A stretch of 14,719 nucleotides of DNA from Physocladia obscura (Eukaryota > Chytridiomycota > Chytridiomycetes > Chytridiales > Chytriomycetaceae), in assembly GCA_027596945.1 (NCBI GenBank), contig JADGJH010000755.1:1-14719 (forward strand), written 5' to 3'. Shown here piece by piece: positions 1-8,543 of this stretch. The notes beneath the pieces are model-generated. The model made no database searches. It had not been told where the DNA came from and worked only from the letters and a program-made list of their open reading frames with translations. Each line of letters starts with the position of its first letter. Position 1 is the first letter of the stretch. The position numbers and the translations under genes were made by a program.

Positions 1-268
1 GTCATCACCTGTGGTATGTTGGCATCTTGGCTTGATGTGGTCTATCTCATATCCTCTTGGTACCACCCCATCAGGAATACCAAGATGCACCAACAGCTCT
101 TGTCTCTTAACAAAAGTATGCTTCAAACTAAACTCATCAGAACAGCCCTTTCAAATAATGCAGTTGATTACTTGAACAAGTTCTAATATCTTTTGTTTGA
201 GTTCATTGTTCAAGTCTTACTCTCTCTTCTTTTGTTTCATTCTGTCAAAATCAGTCTCCTTTGTCACT
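1..268 (-). pseudogene. HNH-endonuclease-like C-terminal segment, cut by the window edge
   Basis: Downstream of the helicase, after another frame change near the A run at 269-274, a minus-strand frame runs to the window edge. It ends with PRGYEIDHIKPRC (about 22-60) followed by QHTTGDD. The DHIKP core resembles the first half of an HNH nuclease motif, whose catalytic histidine follows an aspartate. The downstream Asn and second His would lie outside the window, so the domain cannot be confirmed. In-frame stops are a TAA at 219-217 and a TGA at 153-151. If real, the module would provide a nicking or cleavage activity next to the polymerase and helicase. Alternatively the match is chance in a spacer; I consider it more likely than not to be meaningful because it keeps the same strand and order. 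Confidence 0.4.
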
Positions 269-1241
269 TTATTTTAGATGGTCATCAATTAAATTAATGT
301 ATTCTTTTCTAGTGGTTCAACTTATTGCCGTGTATCGCATATCTTTGGCCATTCTACTCCATTCTACTCCATTCATGGGTTGTGAATGGCTCTTTAATTG
401 AATCACCCTGCACTCAATGGACTGTCAAACAATAGTTGACCCAGAAATACAACTGAAATTGTTCTACAGTAATCTCAATCTCGTCCTTGGTCACTGTATC
501 TTCCAGCAACAACAGTGGCTCAATCTTTTTGACTAGAAATGTTGCACTATTGACAAGTCTGAGCTTCTTGTAGTTTCTACTTGAAATTACTGGAGTGCCA
601 ACCATCAATAGAACATCATGTGAGTTTGGGTCATCTTTATTCACTTCTATTCTAATCATTTTCTTCTTCTTTAGTTTATCTCTCTGCATCATGATTTCAT
701 TGATTTGCTTACACTTCGCATGAGTGTATGCTAGATTGACTCAAGTAAACAAGTGCTTATTGTTAAAGTCACGCGGATTCAATGTGTGCACAATGTCAAA
801 TAGGACTGTCACTGAGTTGTCTGAACAATGATTAATCAAGAGCTCTGTTATACTGTAATCGACCAGTTCTTTTACTGCCAATGTATTTAGGTAATCGTAT
901 TTTCTATTGTTTTTCTCTACTCCTCCCAACTGTTTATAGTCGCTGACTAACACAAACTTGACCTTTGTTTGCAGCTTCACATAATGCAAGATTTCATAAA
1001 TTGCTGCTCTCAACATGCCAACTTCATCAATGAAAATGTACTGATACCTGCTGGCTGCTTTTACAGCTTCCTTCAAGTTATGCTTGTCATTGTTATCAAT
1101 ATGAAAGAAATGGTGGACTGTCTGACCATTTATCAATCTTGCTGCCTTGTTTGCACTTGCCAACAATACAAATGACCCTGGCTCCAATTCTTTAATGGTT
1201 TCTCTCACTTCCATTGATTTGCCTGTACCTGCCATTTCAGT
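269..1241 (-). pseudogene. Decayed SF1 (Pif1/RecD-like) DNA helicase module fused to the polymerase module
   Basis: All main superfamily 1 helicase motifs occur in order on the minus strand. They are Walker A EMAGTGKSMEV (about 1208-1238), motif Ia ANKAARLINGQTVHHFF, Walker B YIFIDEVGML, motif III VSDYKQLGGVE, motif V YCLTVH-stop-VQGDSI (about 395-434), and motif VI MRYTAIS-stop-TT (about 311-340). The enzyme family unwinds DNA in an ATP-dependent way; here it would have served the neighbouring polymerase. In-frame TGA codons lie at 743-741, 416-414 and 319-317, and a 10-bp tandem duplication at 351-370 shifts the frame between motifs V and VI. The TGA at 319-317 stands exactly where motif VI has its arginine finger, so CGA-to-TGA is the simplest reading. 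The frame joins that of the polymerase across a single TGA at 1244-1242. The helicase family call is secure; the finer subfamily is not. Confidence 0.75.
351..370. repeat. Perfect 10-bp tandem duplication in the helicase relic
   Basis: The decamer ATTCTACTCC occurs twice back to back and is followed by a partial third match (ATTC). It shifts the reading frame between helicase motifs V and VI. Discounting one copy restores frame continuity between the two motifs, so it is a post-insertion mutation rather than an ancestral feature. Confidence 0.85.
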
Positions 1242-1244
1242 TCA

Positions 1245-2638
1245 TAGTTGACATTCTAATATATTTTCTGTTGGAATCCAGTCTTTATTCTCAAGCTGAA
1301 ACGCATATCTACTCTTGAATGGCTCAGATTCTTTGTACTCTTTTGGCAATGATTCTAAACAATAATTACCAGTACCTGGTTTACACTCGACATCTTGGCC
1401 ATCTTCAACTACCACGCAGTCAGTCTTTAGCTTGACAATTCTTCCACCCATTTTCATTGCTAATTGATACAGCATCATATTGCAATTATCAATGACTTGC
1501 CAGTATATTGGAATTGTGTTGAAATGCTTTAGTGTGTCATTCTTTATGGAAATATGGTAAAACTTTGGCTCCTGTGAGATGCATGAATACGCTTCACTTG
1601 AGAAAAAGTATTGAACTGCATCATTCAAACTCATTGTGAATCTATCTGTCTGCTTTTTGTCTCTTTTTTTGTTCAAGCATCCTACAAAACAATTAATCAT
1701 TAGCTTTGCATTATTGCTGCTCTTGTCATATATCTTTTTTACAAAATCATTAAAGTAGTCTGCTTTGAGAGTCTTACTTGGGATAATTTTGTAAACAATC
1801 TTGAGTTGCACTCCAATCATTTGACAATATTGTACTATGGGTGCTGAATACCAACAAGTGCCTCTTAGCGGAAACATATTCTCTGTCTCAACATAATAGA
1901 ATCCAGTTTTTAGTTTGTCAGAGTATGGTTTGATTTCATTAAAAATGCTAAACACAAACCAAGGCATTTCATTCTTGATGGTCAAACATGCTGTATCGCA
2001 TTTTTGAATATCAAACTCTTTAAATCAGCCGATTCTGATGGTTCATAAAATTTATCAATGATTACTCCCTTGACACAGTTGAAGAATACTGATTGAGTCA
2101 CTCAATTGAATATGTCATCACACTTATATATTTGGAAGGCCTCTAAGACCAAACTGATAAGGTTTTGGTTTCTAAAAGGAATCGTTAATGCTTTTGATAC
2201 TGATAATGACTCTTGATAGAGCTTGTTGACTTCAATAATGACATTGTTCTTATATTCAATTTGAACTATATGCCTACAGTTACCTCGTGTCTTGTATACA
2301 GTTTGTTCAGTCTGTGCCAAATAAACGACCAAATCTGAAAGGTCTTCTCTATTTGTATAAACAACATTACAGTTGTCAAGTTGACTAAGAGTTTCATAGG
2401 GAGCATTTAATAGAGTTTTGATTGCTCTGTCAAAAGTATTCCCTTGCTTCCCCTTTGTTTTGAAGACTACTGAATTTTTGGTGCCCCTTGTTCTCTTAGA
2501 GGCAACAATACTCCTTCTAAGCTCTTCTTCTAATACAAGATACATGTAGTTATTGGCAACAATGTAAATCAGGCAAGGTACATGGTGATCTCTGACTTTG
2601 GGAATGTGTCAGCAGAAAATTTTAAACTCTAAATCCAT
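1245..2638 (-). pseudogene. Decayed family B DNA polymerase-like module of a polymerase-helicase element
   Basis: A broken minus-strand frame, probably starting at the ATG at 2638-2636, reads into a polymerase of the protein-primed/viral family B type. The seen motifs are a motif A-like FDIQKCDTACL (about 1985-2015), then GFYYVETE, then a motif B-like AKLMINCFVGCLNKK, then IVKLKTDCVVVEDG, where motif C would lie (KTD instead of the usual DTD). No exonuclease motif is visible in the roughly 200 residues before motif A. Breaks are TGA codons at 2611-2609 and 2104-2102 and a one-base frameshift in a T run near 2025-2033; another TGA at 1244-1242 separates it from the helicase. The frame is identical on both sides of each TGA, so this was once one polypeptide continuing into the helicase. 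Assignment rests on motif spacing, not on a search. A Polinton-like or linear-plasmid-derived polymerase is an alternative. Confidence 0.6.
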
Positions 2639-3487
2639 TGCTCAAACACAATACCACTCACTCACTCTCAGTAATAAAACACAGCATTCAAAGTTGAGTT
2701 GATTTGTCACTTGCTGCAGTTAGAATCTTTGAAATTCAAAATTTTATTAGAGACCCTCCACCAAAAAGTGTGTGTGGGCTGTTGCTAGGGGGGGTCCTAA
2801 AAAAAAAATTTTGACTCCCAAATATAAATCATTGATATATGTCATATCAAACAATTTTAGAATTTAGGAATGACTTGGTTTCTTCAACCAAGTGTTCAGT
2901 TCTTTATTGTACACTGACACAATGAGAATAAATTCAGGCAAGCATATGAGATCCTTAGAATCTGAAATACATTTTGCAGCCAAACATCATTTACTTCTGC
3001 CATATTTGAAAGAATAGAAAGTAGCCATGACTTGTGGCTTGTAAATAGTGAGCACTTTTTTACAATATGAAATATGCTGCAATCAAAGATAACACCAGTT
3101 TCCTTGTTGGCAAGCCTAATTTTTGCTGTCATGTTATTCTTTTATTGATAAAATTTGTTTAAATTAAATGGGTTGAAACTTGTTTAATTAAGTTGAACAG
3201 GAAAAAAAAAAAATAAAACAGCACAGTCACAGCAACACCATTAGACACCATAACATCCAAGCAAATATGACAGTTAATTATATTTACAGCATTTAATTGC
3301 AATCTGATGCTGCTGGATGACAGTTGGGATGAAGCACATTCCATACTGTTTCTCAGAATTTGTAACAAATTTGGCAATTATTTCTCAAGTAAATGGTTGA
3401 TAGAGATGCGAATTTTTTAAAGTCACCCTTATAATTGCAAAGTCCAGCTTTTGTAGTTAAGTTGCTGTATATGACTGGGGAACAGGT
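2639..3487. other. Intergenic repeat-like DNA without a recognisable gene
   Basis: This 850-bp stretch lies between the polymerase-helicase relic and the copia LTR. Two minus-strand open stretches (3132-2896 and 3377-3159, 70-80 codons) match nothing I recognise and contain low-complexity runs, so they are not called as genes. Seen structure includes a G run beside an A run at 2797-2822, an imperfect inverted repeat pairing AGAGACCCTCC (from about 2750) with GGGGGGGTCCT (to about 2808), and the perfect hairpin listed separately at 2873-2893. These could be remnants of a transposon end. Confidence 0.5.
2873..2893. repeat. Perfect 8-bp hairpin
   Basis: ACTTGGTT (2873-2880) pairs perfectly with AACCAAGT (2886-2893) across a five-base loop TCTTC. 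Its role is unknown. It is short enough to be chance in AT-rich DNA, but its loop size is that of a stable RNA or DNA hairpin. Confidence 0.55.
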
Positions 3488-3811
3488 TGTTGAATCCTTC
3501 GCCTGTGGATTCCGTTTGAATTGTTTTCATGAGGCTTGTTTTTATTTTCCAAAAATAGAACATTAAAATAAAACTCCATGCTTGTGCCTCATGAAAAACT
3601 TTTCTTATTTTAATTAATTTTCTGATTCAAAATTGTGAGACAAAGTCGGAAGTTAAATTTCCTTCATTTCTGTTCACAATTTCTTGATCATGTGCATGTC
3701 AAATAAACAATTTTCTTCCAATTACACAATTAAAATATAAACTATTTAGTTTTATATTTAATATAGTGTATTCAGTTTGTATATTTAAATATAATTTCAT
3801 TATATTTAACA
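3488..3811 (-). repeat. Presumed 3' LTR of the copia relic
   Basis: Immediately after the polypurine tract the minus strand begins TGTTAAATATAATG, a normal copia LTR start (5'-TGTTA). The sequence is AT-rich with TATA-like palindromes such as TATATTTAAATATA near 3779-3792, and it holds a 12-bp inverted repeat. The far end is placed at 3488, where the minus strand ends in TCAACA, giving about 324 bp. That end is inferred because no second LTR copy is present to compare and no target-site duplication can be tested. Confidence 0.55.
3524..3597. repeat. 12-bp perfect inverted repeat inside the LTR
   Basis: TTTTCATGAGGC at 3524-3535 is the exact reverse complement of GCCTCATGAAAA at 3586-3597, with a 50-base loop. 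In the LTR RNA it would form a stem-loop, possibly near the R region or the polyadenylation site. An AATAAA-like AT-rich stretch lies in the loop on both strands. Confidence 0.7.
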
Positions 3812-3823
3812 CCTCCCCTCAAG
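3812..3823 (-). promoter_or_regulatory. Polypurine tract of the copia relic
   Basis: On the minus strand CTTGAGGGGAGG directly abuts the LTR start TGTTA. In LTR retrotransposons this purine tract resists RNase H and primes plus-strand DNA synthesis. Position and composition both fit; the tract appears intact. Confidence 0.75.
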
Positions 3824-3933
3824 GTGAATGTACAATATACTGCCAGAGCAATTTCTATCTAGCTCTATTAATTCTAAGAGTCCATGGATCAAAAATATAA
3901 AAAAAGGAATTGCACCTATCTCCTAAAATCTAA

Positions 3934-4575
3934 TTACTGTAAAAACAAAAACCTCTCTGGGAAAAAATGAAATACAGCAGCCAATCTCAGAACTGATCTG
4001 TGAAAACTGAAATTGGACTTTTCATCTGAATGTCTGCCAGTGATCTCATTCCCATCAAAGAAACAAGTTTCCTGTGCTGTGCTGATGATAATGCCTTTTG
4101 TGAATATATCAGTGATCATTTCTTCTGTTGGACAATAAACTAATTCTATTTTCTTGTTCTTTAAATGATCTCTAATAAAGTTTCCCCTGATATCAACATG
4201 TTTCATCATTGCATGTTGCTTTGGATTTTTTGCCACCACAATTGTTGATTTATTATCTTGGTAAATTTTAGTTGAATCATCTATTGAAAATTCTAATTCT
4301 CCCAAAATTTGTCTGTACCATAAAGCTTCTTTCACAGCTTCTGGCAGTGAATAAAATTGTGTATTGATCCATTCTTTCACAGAATTATCAGTTGGGAATA
4401 ACACTGGAGGTACTTTTGTTTTTCTGTAAGTACAACCAAGATCCACAGTACCTCTGAGATATTTTAATAAATGAAACATAGCTTTCCAGTCATGCTCTCT
4501 AGCATCATTCTGGTGTGTTGAGAGGGTGTGTGTTGCAAATACAATATCTGGCCTTGATTGTGTTGCAATGTACAT
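3934..4575 (-). pseudogene. copia RNase H region with internal deletion
   Basis: The frame begins MYIATQSRPDIVFATHTLS, the conserved junction between reverse transcriptase and RNase H in copia elements. It continues with QDNKSTIVVAKNP, MKHVDIRGNFIRD and CPTEEMITDIFTKG, which are classic C-terminal RNase H landmarks. Between PTDNSVKEW and LPEAVKEALWYRQ (about 4325-4400) the family normally has some 40-50 more residues, including the RrStsGY and SSxEAEY segments, so there is an internal deletion and the nuclease is surely inactive. It overlaps the reverse transcriptase frame by about 110 bases in another phase, marking a frameshift near 4570. The tail after TKG is not conserved. Confidence 0.8.
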
Positions 4576-5411
4576 GACATTACTGCAGTTCTAAAATGTA
4601 GGTTCATTTCTTTGCTTAGGAATGGACTTTCCGAATCATGCTCCCATTTTTCTTGCATTGGATTTCCTTTTATCTCAATTGGAATTGTTTTCCCATTCAC
4701 CACTTTGTCCCACATTTTCATTTCTTTCAGAAAATTAGTAATATAGTGTGATTGACCCAAGTATGAACCTTTGAATCTTTTGTTATCAATTTTCTCATAA
4801 TGCAAACCAACAATGTGTTTAGCATCACCCAGGTCTTTGATATCAAAATGCTTCTTCATAACTTCTTTTAATTCCTTTAGGGCCTCTTTGTCTGATGACA
4901 TAAATAAGAAATCATCCACATATACCAATACAAACACTTTCCTATCTGTGTCATATTTATGGAATAGGCATAAGTCTTTCTGGCTCTGGACATAACCATT
5001 TTCCTTTAAATAGATTGTCAAAACATCATTCCATTCTTTTGCAGATTGATGAAGCCCATAAAGAGATCTATAGATCTCACACACAAGGCTTTTTCCCTTT
5101 TCATCAAACTGTGGAAATCCATCTGGACTCACCATAAAATTTCTTTCTTTTAAATCTCCATACAAAAATGCCACAGAAACATCTAGTTGTGTTATATACC
5201 AATCATGGAGTTCTGCCATTGCAATCATCATTCTCAATGATTCTTTTCTGATCACAGGAGCATATGTCTCTGTGTAATCTTCTCCTTCTTTCTGACCACT
5301 GCCAACAGCAACTAGTCTTGCCTTAAACTTCAATAAAGTTCCATTTTCCAAATCTAACTTATAGTCAAATACCCATTTGCACCATAATAATTTCTTTCCT
5401 TTTGGTATCAT
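4464..5411 (-). pseudogene. copia-type reverse transcriptase (RVT_2)
   Basis: This is a 315-residue open frame. It starts after conserved upstream linker and carries KWVFDYKLDLENG, KARLVAVGSGQKEGEDYTET, YAPVIRKESLR, the catalytic-site LDVSVAFLYGDL (first aspartate of the palm), YRSLYGLHQSAKEWN, and the YVDD box LVYVDDFLFM (about 4900-4930). The order and spacing match Ty1/copia polymerases. The YVDD core is preserved, so this part is less decayed than the flanking domains. The frame reads MNLHFRTAVMSCTLQHNQ at its end, where the true continuation is in the neighbouring RNase H phase. The first ATG is not the real start because the polyprotein began upstream. The region 5412-5857 is the broken extension of the same linker. 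Confidence 0.9.
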
Positions 5412-6298
5412 TAATCTCTTTATATAACCAAATGTTTTTCTCTAATGGTGTGAATTCATTTCTGCTTTCATAGCTTCAAGCCATTTTAACCACTATTTTG
5501 ATTTCTTTGCTTCCTTTACTAATTGACTCCAAATCATCAATTCTAATTGGGCTATCTGGAAAAAGATTTACCTTCTGAAAGGGTCTGATTACTCTCATGA
5601 TAGCATGATCAACTTCAGGCTTGATCACAATATCTGTGAGAAATGCTCTAATTCTTAAAATATTTCTTTTCTTTACTTTATGATTAATTCTTCTCTCAAG
5701 TTTCTTACAGAAACTTGGATTGTCTGGTAGATTTATTTTAACTTGCTGCTGGATCTCATTTCTGAGCCCTGTAAGTATATGTTCTTCTCCTTTTGATTTC
5801 AGATGCTGAGTTATTCCCCACTTGTCTAAAATCTCATTTAGGCCATCAGGAGCCCATTCAATTTCTATTCATTCTGTCTGCCAGTGGATTCAAAGGTATT
5901 CTAGCCAATTTTCCTTCTTTTAAATCTTCAATTTCTAAGTCTGAATCATTCACTGTTTCTGTATCTGATTCATCTTCCTCAATCATGTCTGGAATTCTTT
6001 CAAATTTATCTTGGTCAAGAGGAATAATTAGCTCTGGAGCTTCATTGACTAAATTTTCAATTGTTTTATCAATTATTTCATTTGTCAATAAAGTTTCTTC
6101 AACTGATGATCTGTTAGATTTTCCAAATCCCCATTTAGCTGTTTGGCTAAACCAGGAAATTTGTTTTCTCAATGGTGTCACATGAAAAGCATGTGTCAAT
6201 CTTCTGTGAACTAATCATATACAATGTATATTGAATTTCCTTTCATTCAAAGAAAAATTTCTGGTACACCTCCGTGTGACCATGTGTTGTCTTTTTTA
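5412..6298 (-). pseudogene. copia integrase C-terminal / linker region, fragmented
   Basis: Between integrase core and reverse transcriptase the minus strand holds an acidic linker (6199-5858), rich in Glu and Asp, with TPLRKQISWFSQTAKWGF near its start. It then has a broken stretch that includes EVDHAIMRVIRPFQKVNLF (about 5560-5620) before the polymerase. Such a variable, acidic spacer is normal here. At 6220-6298 the piece DKKDNTWSHGGVPEIFL matches the copia integrase tail. Stops and phase changes interrupt it at several points. Confidence 0.6.
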
Positions 6299-6991
6299 TC
6301 AGGATCTTGATAGATGATTACTTGACAACCCCACAGCAACTCTTTTGAAAAGATCAGCAGGCCTTCCATTCCATAACATATCTGGTGAAAACTTTCCTAT
6401 ATTGGGGAAACCAGCCTGCTTGTGTATATACTTATTTCTTATTCTAATAAAGTACAGCATTGCATACTTTATTATTTTCTTTGGGAGTCTGGCATGAATC
6501 AGCATTGTTATAACTGCATCTTTAATTGATCTTATTAGCCTTTCTACCAGATCAATTATTTCTTTTGTGAATGGTGGGCTTTGTTCTTCAAATCGAGAAA
6601 TTTTTCTGTCTTTTGATTTCTTAAAGTTTCCTTTCATTTGAGAGTTAATTAATTCTGAAACTTCATCTGCACGCAAATTTTCCACTTGAAAATTGTGCTT
6701 TCTTTCCCACCTGTAGATTTCTTCGGTGATTGAATCTACTAAATTACCTTTTCCATGAGTAAATACAATTGCCCCTTTTCTTGTCCATTCATCGACAATT
6801 ATTCCAGCCCATAAGTCACTTTCAAATGATTCCACTGGTAACTTTATATGAATTCTCTCTCCTATTTTCTTTGCTCTATTTTCTGTCTTTGAATGGATTG
6901 ACAATTTTGTTGCCTTTCCACAGGCACAACTAACACAATCTTTCTTAATTGGAGACTTTGTTTTATTCTCATTATCAATTTTAACACCCAA
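6299..6991 (-). pseudogene. copia integrase catalytic core
   Basis: The frame carries the second half of the zinc-binding domain (CVSCACGK, Cys codons at about 6926-6936). It then has ESDLWAGIIVDEWTRKGA with the first catalytic acid, LRADEVSEL in the region of the second, and FTKEIIDLVERLIRSIKDAV with the glutamate of the DDE triad. MLIHARLPKKIIKYAMLYFIR and MLWNGRPADLFKRVA follow, as in copia integrases. The family inserts the cDNA into chromosomes. Several motif residues differ from consensus (for example the usual SDNGGEF reads ADEVSEL), consistent with decay. A one-base frameshift near 6985-6995 separates it from the histidine half of the zinc finger. Confidence 0.8.
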
Positions 6992-7631
6992 CTATAACTC
7001 CTTTTTCAATTGATTCTTTGAGCAACTGCTTTGATAGATGTGCTATCTCATGACATTCATTCCATGGGATTTGCTTTCTCTTGGCTTTCTGTAGCTTCTT
7101 TGCTTGCCTTGAAGAAGCATTTGTATCTTTCAATCATGAATTTTCTTTTAAAGATTTGATAACAGATGCAATTCTTATCTTTAAACTTCTTACATCATCT
7201 TTGGTTGTAAATTTCACTCTTGAATCACTTTACACAACAATTTTCTCATGTGTTAATTGAGAAATATTTGCTGCCAGAGTGGGTTCTTTTGTGGTACCAT
7301 TTCCACTCATTTCTTCAAGATCCTTTAATTCTTTTACAAAATCCACAGCTGTTGGAACTTGCAGTGAGTTGATAATAAAATATTTGGATGTATATAATAT
7401 TTCATCACCTTCTTTTTCTTCTTCATCAACAGATTCTTGATCTTTTAGTTCATTAATCCCTTTGAAAGTTTTCGCATTTTCTGAAGAAATTATTTCCATT
7501 AAGTTTTTCTTTCTAATTTTTGCATCAGGTAGTAATATTTTATATTCATCTCTGGATTTGCAACTTGCAATCTGAGTAAATTTCATAAAAGGTATTGTTC
7601 CATAATACATTGCATTATCAGTGGTCTGCAC
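6992..7631 (-). pseudogene. copia spacer and histidine half of integrase zinc finger
   Basis: The minus-strand frame from 7631 is a Glu/Lys-rich spacer of low similarity, ending in a TAA at 7232-7230 but continuing in the same phase. A TGA at 7136-7134 follows. Then comes WNECHEIAHLSKQLL, whose two histidines (codons 7052-7050 and 7040-7038) form the HxxxH half of the integrase HHCC finger. After KGVIVG the phase changes into the integrase core frame. The remnant lies exactly where the family places it. Confidence 0.65.
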
Positions 7632-7648
7632 AATACCACCTTGATCAT

Positions 7649-7918
7649 CTAACCTTGTACAATAGGAAATAAATTTTCTGTTAATGTTTTAGTAATTCTA
7701 GCCTTTGTTAATCTGAATTTCATCCGGTTAATCTCATGAACAATTTTAGCATATTCATTAACTCTGACTGTGTTATTTGAAATTCCAATTACTGATTTGT
7801 TCTTAATAGTGTGTTTACTTATTATTTTAGCACCAAGTGGTAATGGTTCAGTGTAACCATGTACCTGTGCACCAGTGTCTGCAGTGATTTGAGTCTGTTC
7901 TGTCTCATTTCTCCCCAC
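7649..7918 (-). pseudogene. copia aspartic protease
   Basis: The frame contains ITADTGAQVHG, the DTGA catalytic signature of retroelement proteases (Asp codon 7879-7877), followed by a glycine- and valine-bearing core of about 80 residues. The enzyme cleaves the Gag-Pol polyprotein and works as a dimer. A frameshift near 7649-7660 cuts it from the downstream spacer. Upstream, at about 7920-8115, the minus strand holds a Lys/Glu-rich frame with a possible degenerate zinc knuckle (NCEYWIQYF) that could be the end of gag. Confidence 0.7.
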
Positions 7919-8114
7919 TTTTAATTTAGATTAAGACTTCTTCATCAATTTGCATTGAATCTTGATTGCCATTTTTCTTTTCTTCACCTTAATTCCCAAT
8001 CTTTCAGAAATATTGAATCCAATATTCACAGTTAATTTTTTTGGTCTTTAAATTGAAAAACAATCCTTTTTCTTTTCTTCATTGTCTGAATTAGAGGAGT
8101 TTTCATCCATTGCA

Positions 8115-8300
8115 TTAGTTTCTAATGTTTTGAACTTTCTTTTCTTTTTCTTTCTTTTCCGACTCCAAAAGTTGATGCTGGAGGCCAGCAATTCTTTTCT
8201 TTAAAGATTCTGGGTCTATTTGGGTCTTTATTTTCTTGGTGTTTACACCATTGTCTCTTTTGAAGCCAACATTACTGCAACAATAATTGGAGTTGGACCT
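8115..8300 (-). other. Coiled-coil-like degenerate frame, origin uncertain
   Basis: After an acceptor-like TTTTTATTAG at about 8299-8308, the minus strand encodes a short Lys/Glu-rich stretch ending DPESLKKRIAGLQHQLLES and a poly-Glu/Lys tail, with a stop at 8117-8115. The leucine spacing fits a coiled coil. Donor-like GTAAGT and GTATGT lie just upstream (about 8350-8395), so it might be a terminal exon of a decayed host gene. It could equally be the gag tail of the copia relic. No family is recognised. Confidence 0.25.
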
Positions 8301-8543
8301 AATAAAAATATGAAAACCATGGAAAAAGTGTAACATGAAATACATACCACAATCTGATTGAAGTATGGCACCACTGGTCTCATTGATACTTACCAATGAT
8401 GTTGATACATCTAAATCTCCTATAATTAAATTTGTTTGTGCACAAAAAAAAATTTTAAAAAAAAGCGAAAAAAGATGACCAAACTAAGCATATCCTGCAG
8501 AGATAAAATTTGAGCTAAAATATCATTTATCTTTTTGCCCTTT

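Larger units (their letters stand above)
3488..7918 (-). mobile_element. Ty1/copia LTR retrotransposon relic, 5'-truncated
   Basis: The minus strand carries, in order, an aspartic protease, a zinc-binding and core integrase, a copia-type reverse transcriptase, RNase H, a polypurine tract and an LTR starting TGTTA. Integrase before reverse transcriptase defines Ty1/copia (Pseudoviridae-like) elements. The polyprotein is split into at least six frames by frameshifts and stops, RNase H carries an internal deletion, and no second LTR, primer binding site or clear gag can be found upstream of the protease within the window. The copy is therefore non-autonomous and ancient enough to have decayed. 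The left boundary at 3488 is inferred from a TGTTGA/TCAACA LTR end; the right boundary is only the end of the recognisable protease frame. Confidence 0.85.

Noticed and set aside
317..2104. Alternative genetic code with TGA read as tryptophan, as in mitochondrial plasmids
   Set aside because: TGA occupies the arginine of helicase motif VI and a basic position in motif V, not tryptophan positions, and tryptophan is encoded by TGG elsewhere in the same frames. Frameshifts also show that this is a pseudogene.
2896..3377. Two minus-strand frames of 72-78 codons as possible exons
   Set aside because: No family resemblance, poly-Phe tract from an A run, and no coherent splice joining them; left as unexplained intergenic DNA.
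5793..6185. Plus-strand open frame of 130 codons
   Set aside because: It is the antisense of the acidic copia linker; its Ser-rich composition simply mirrors the Glu/Asp/Arg codons on the other strand.
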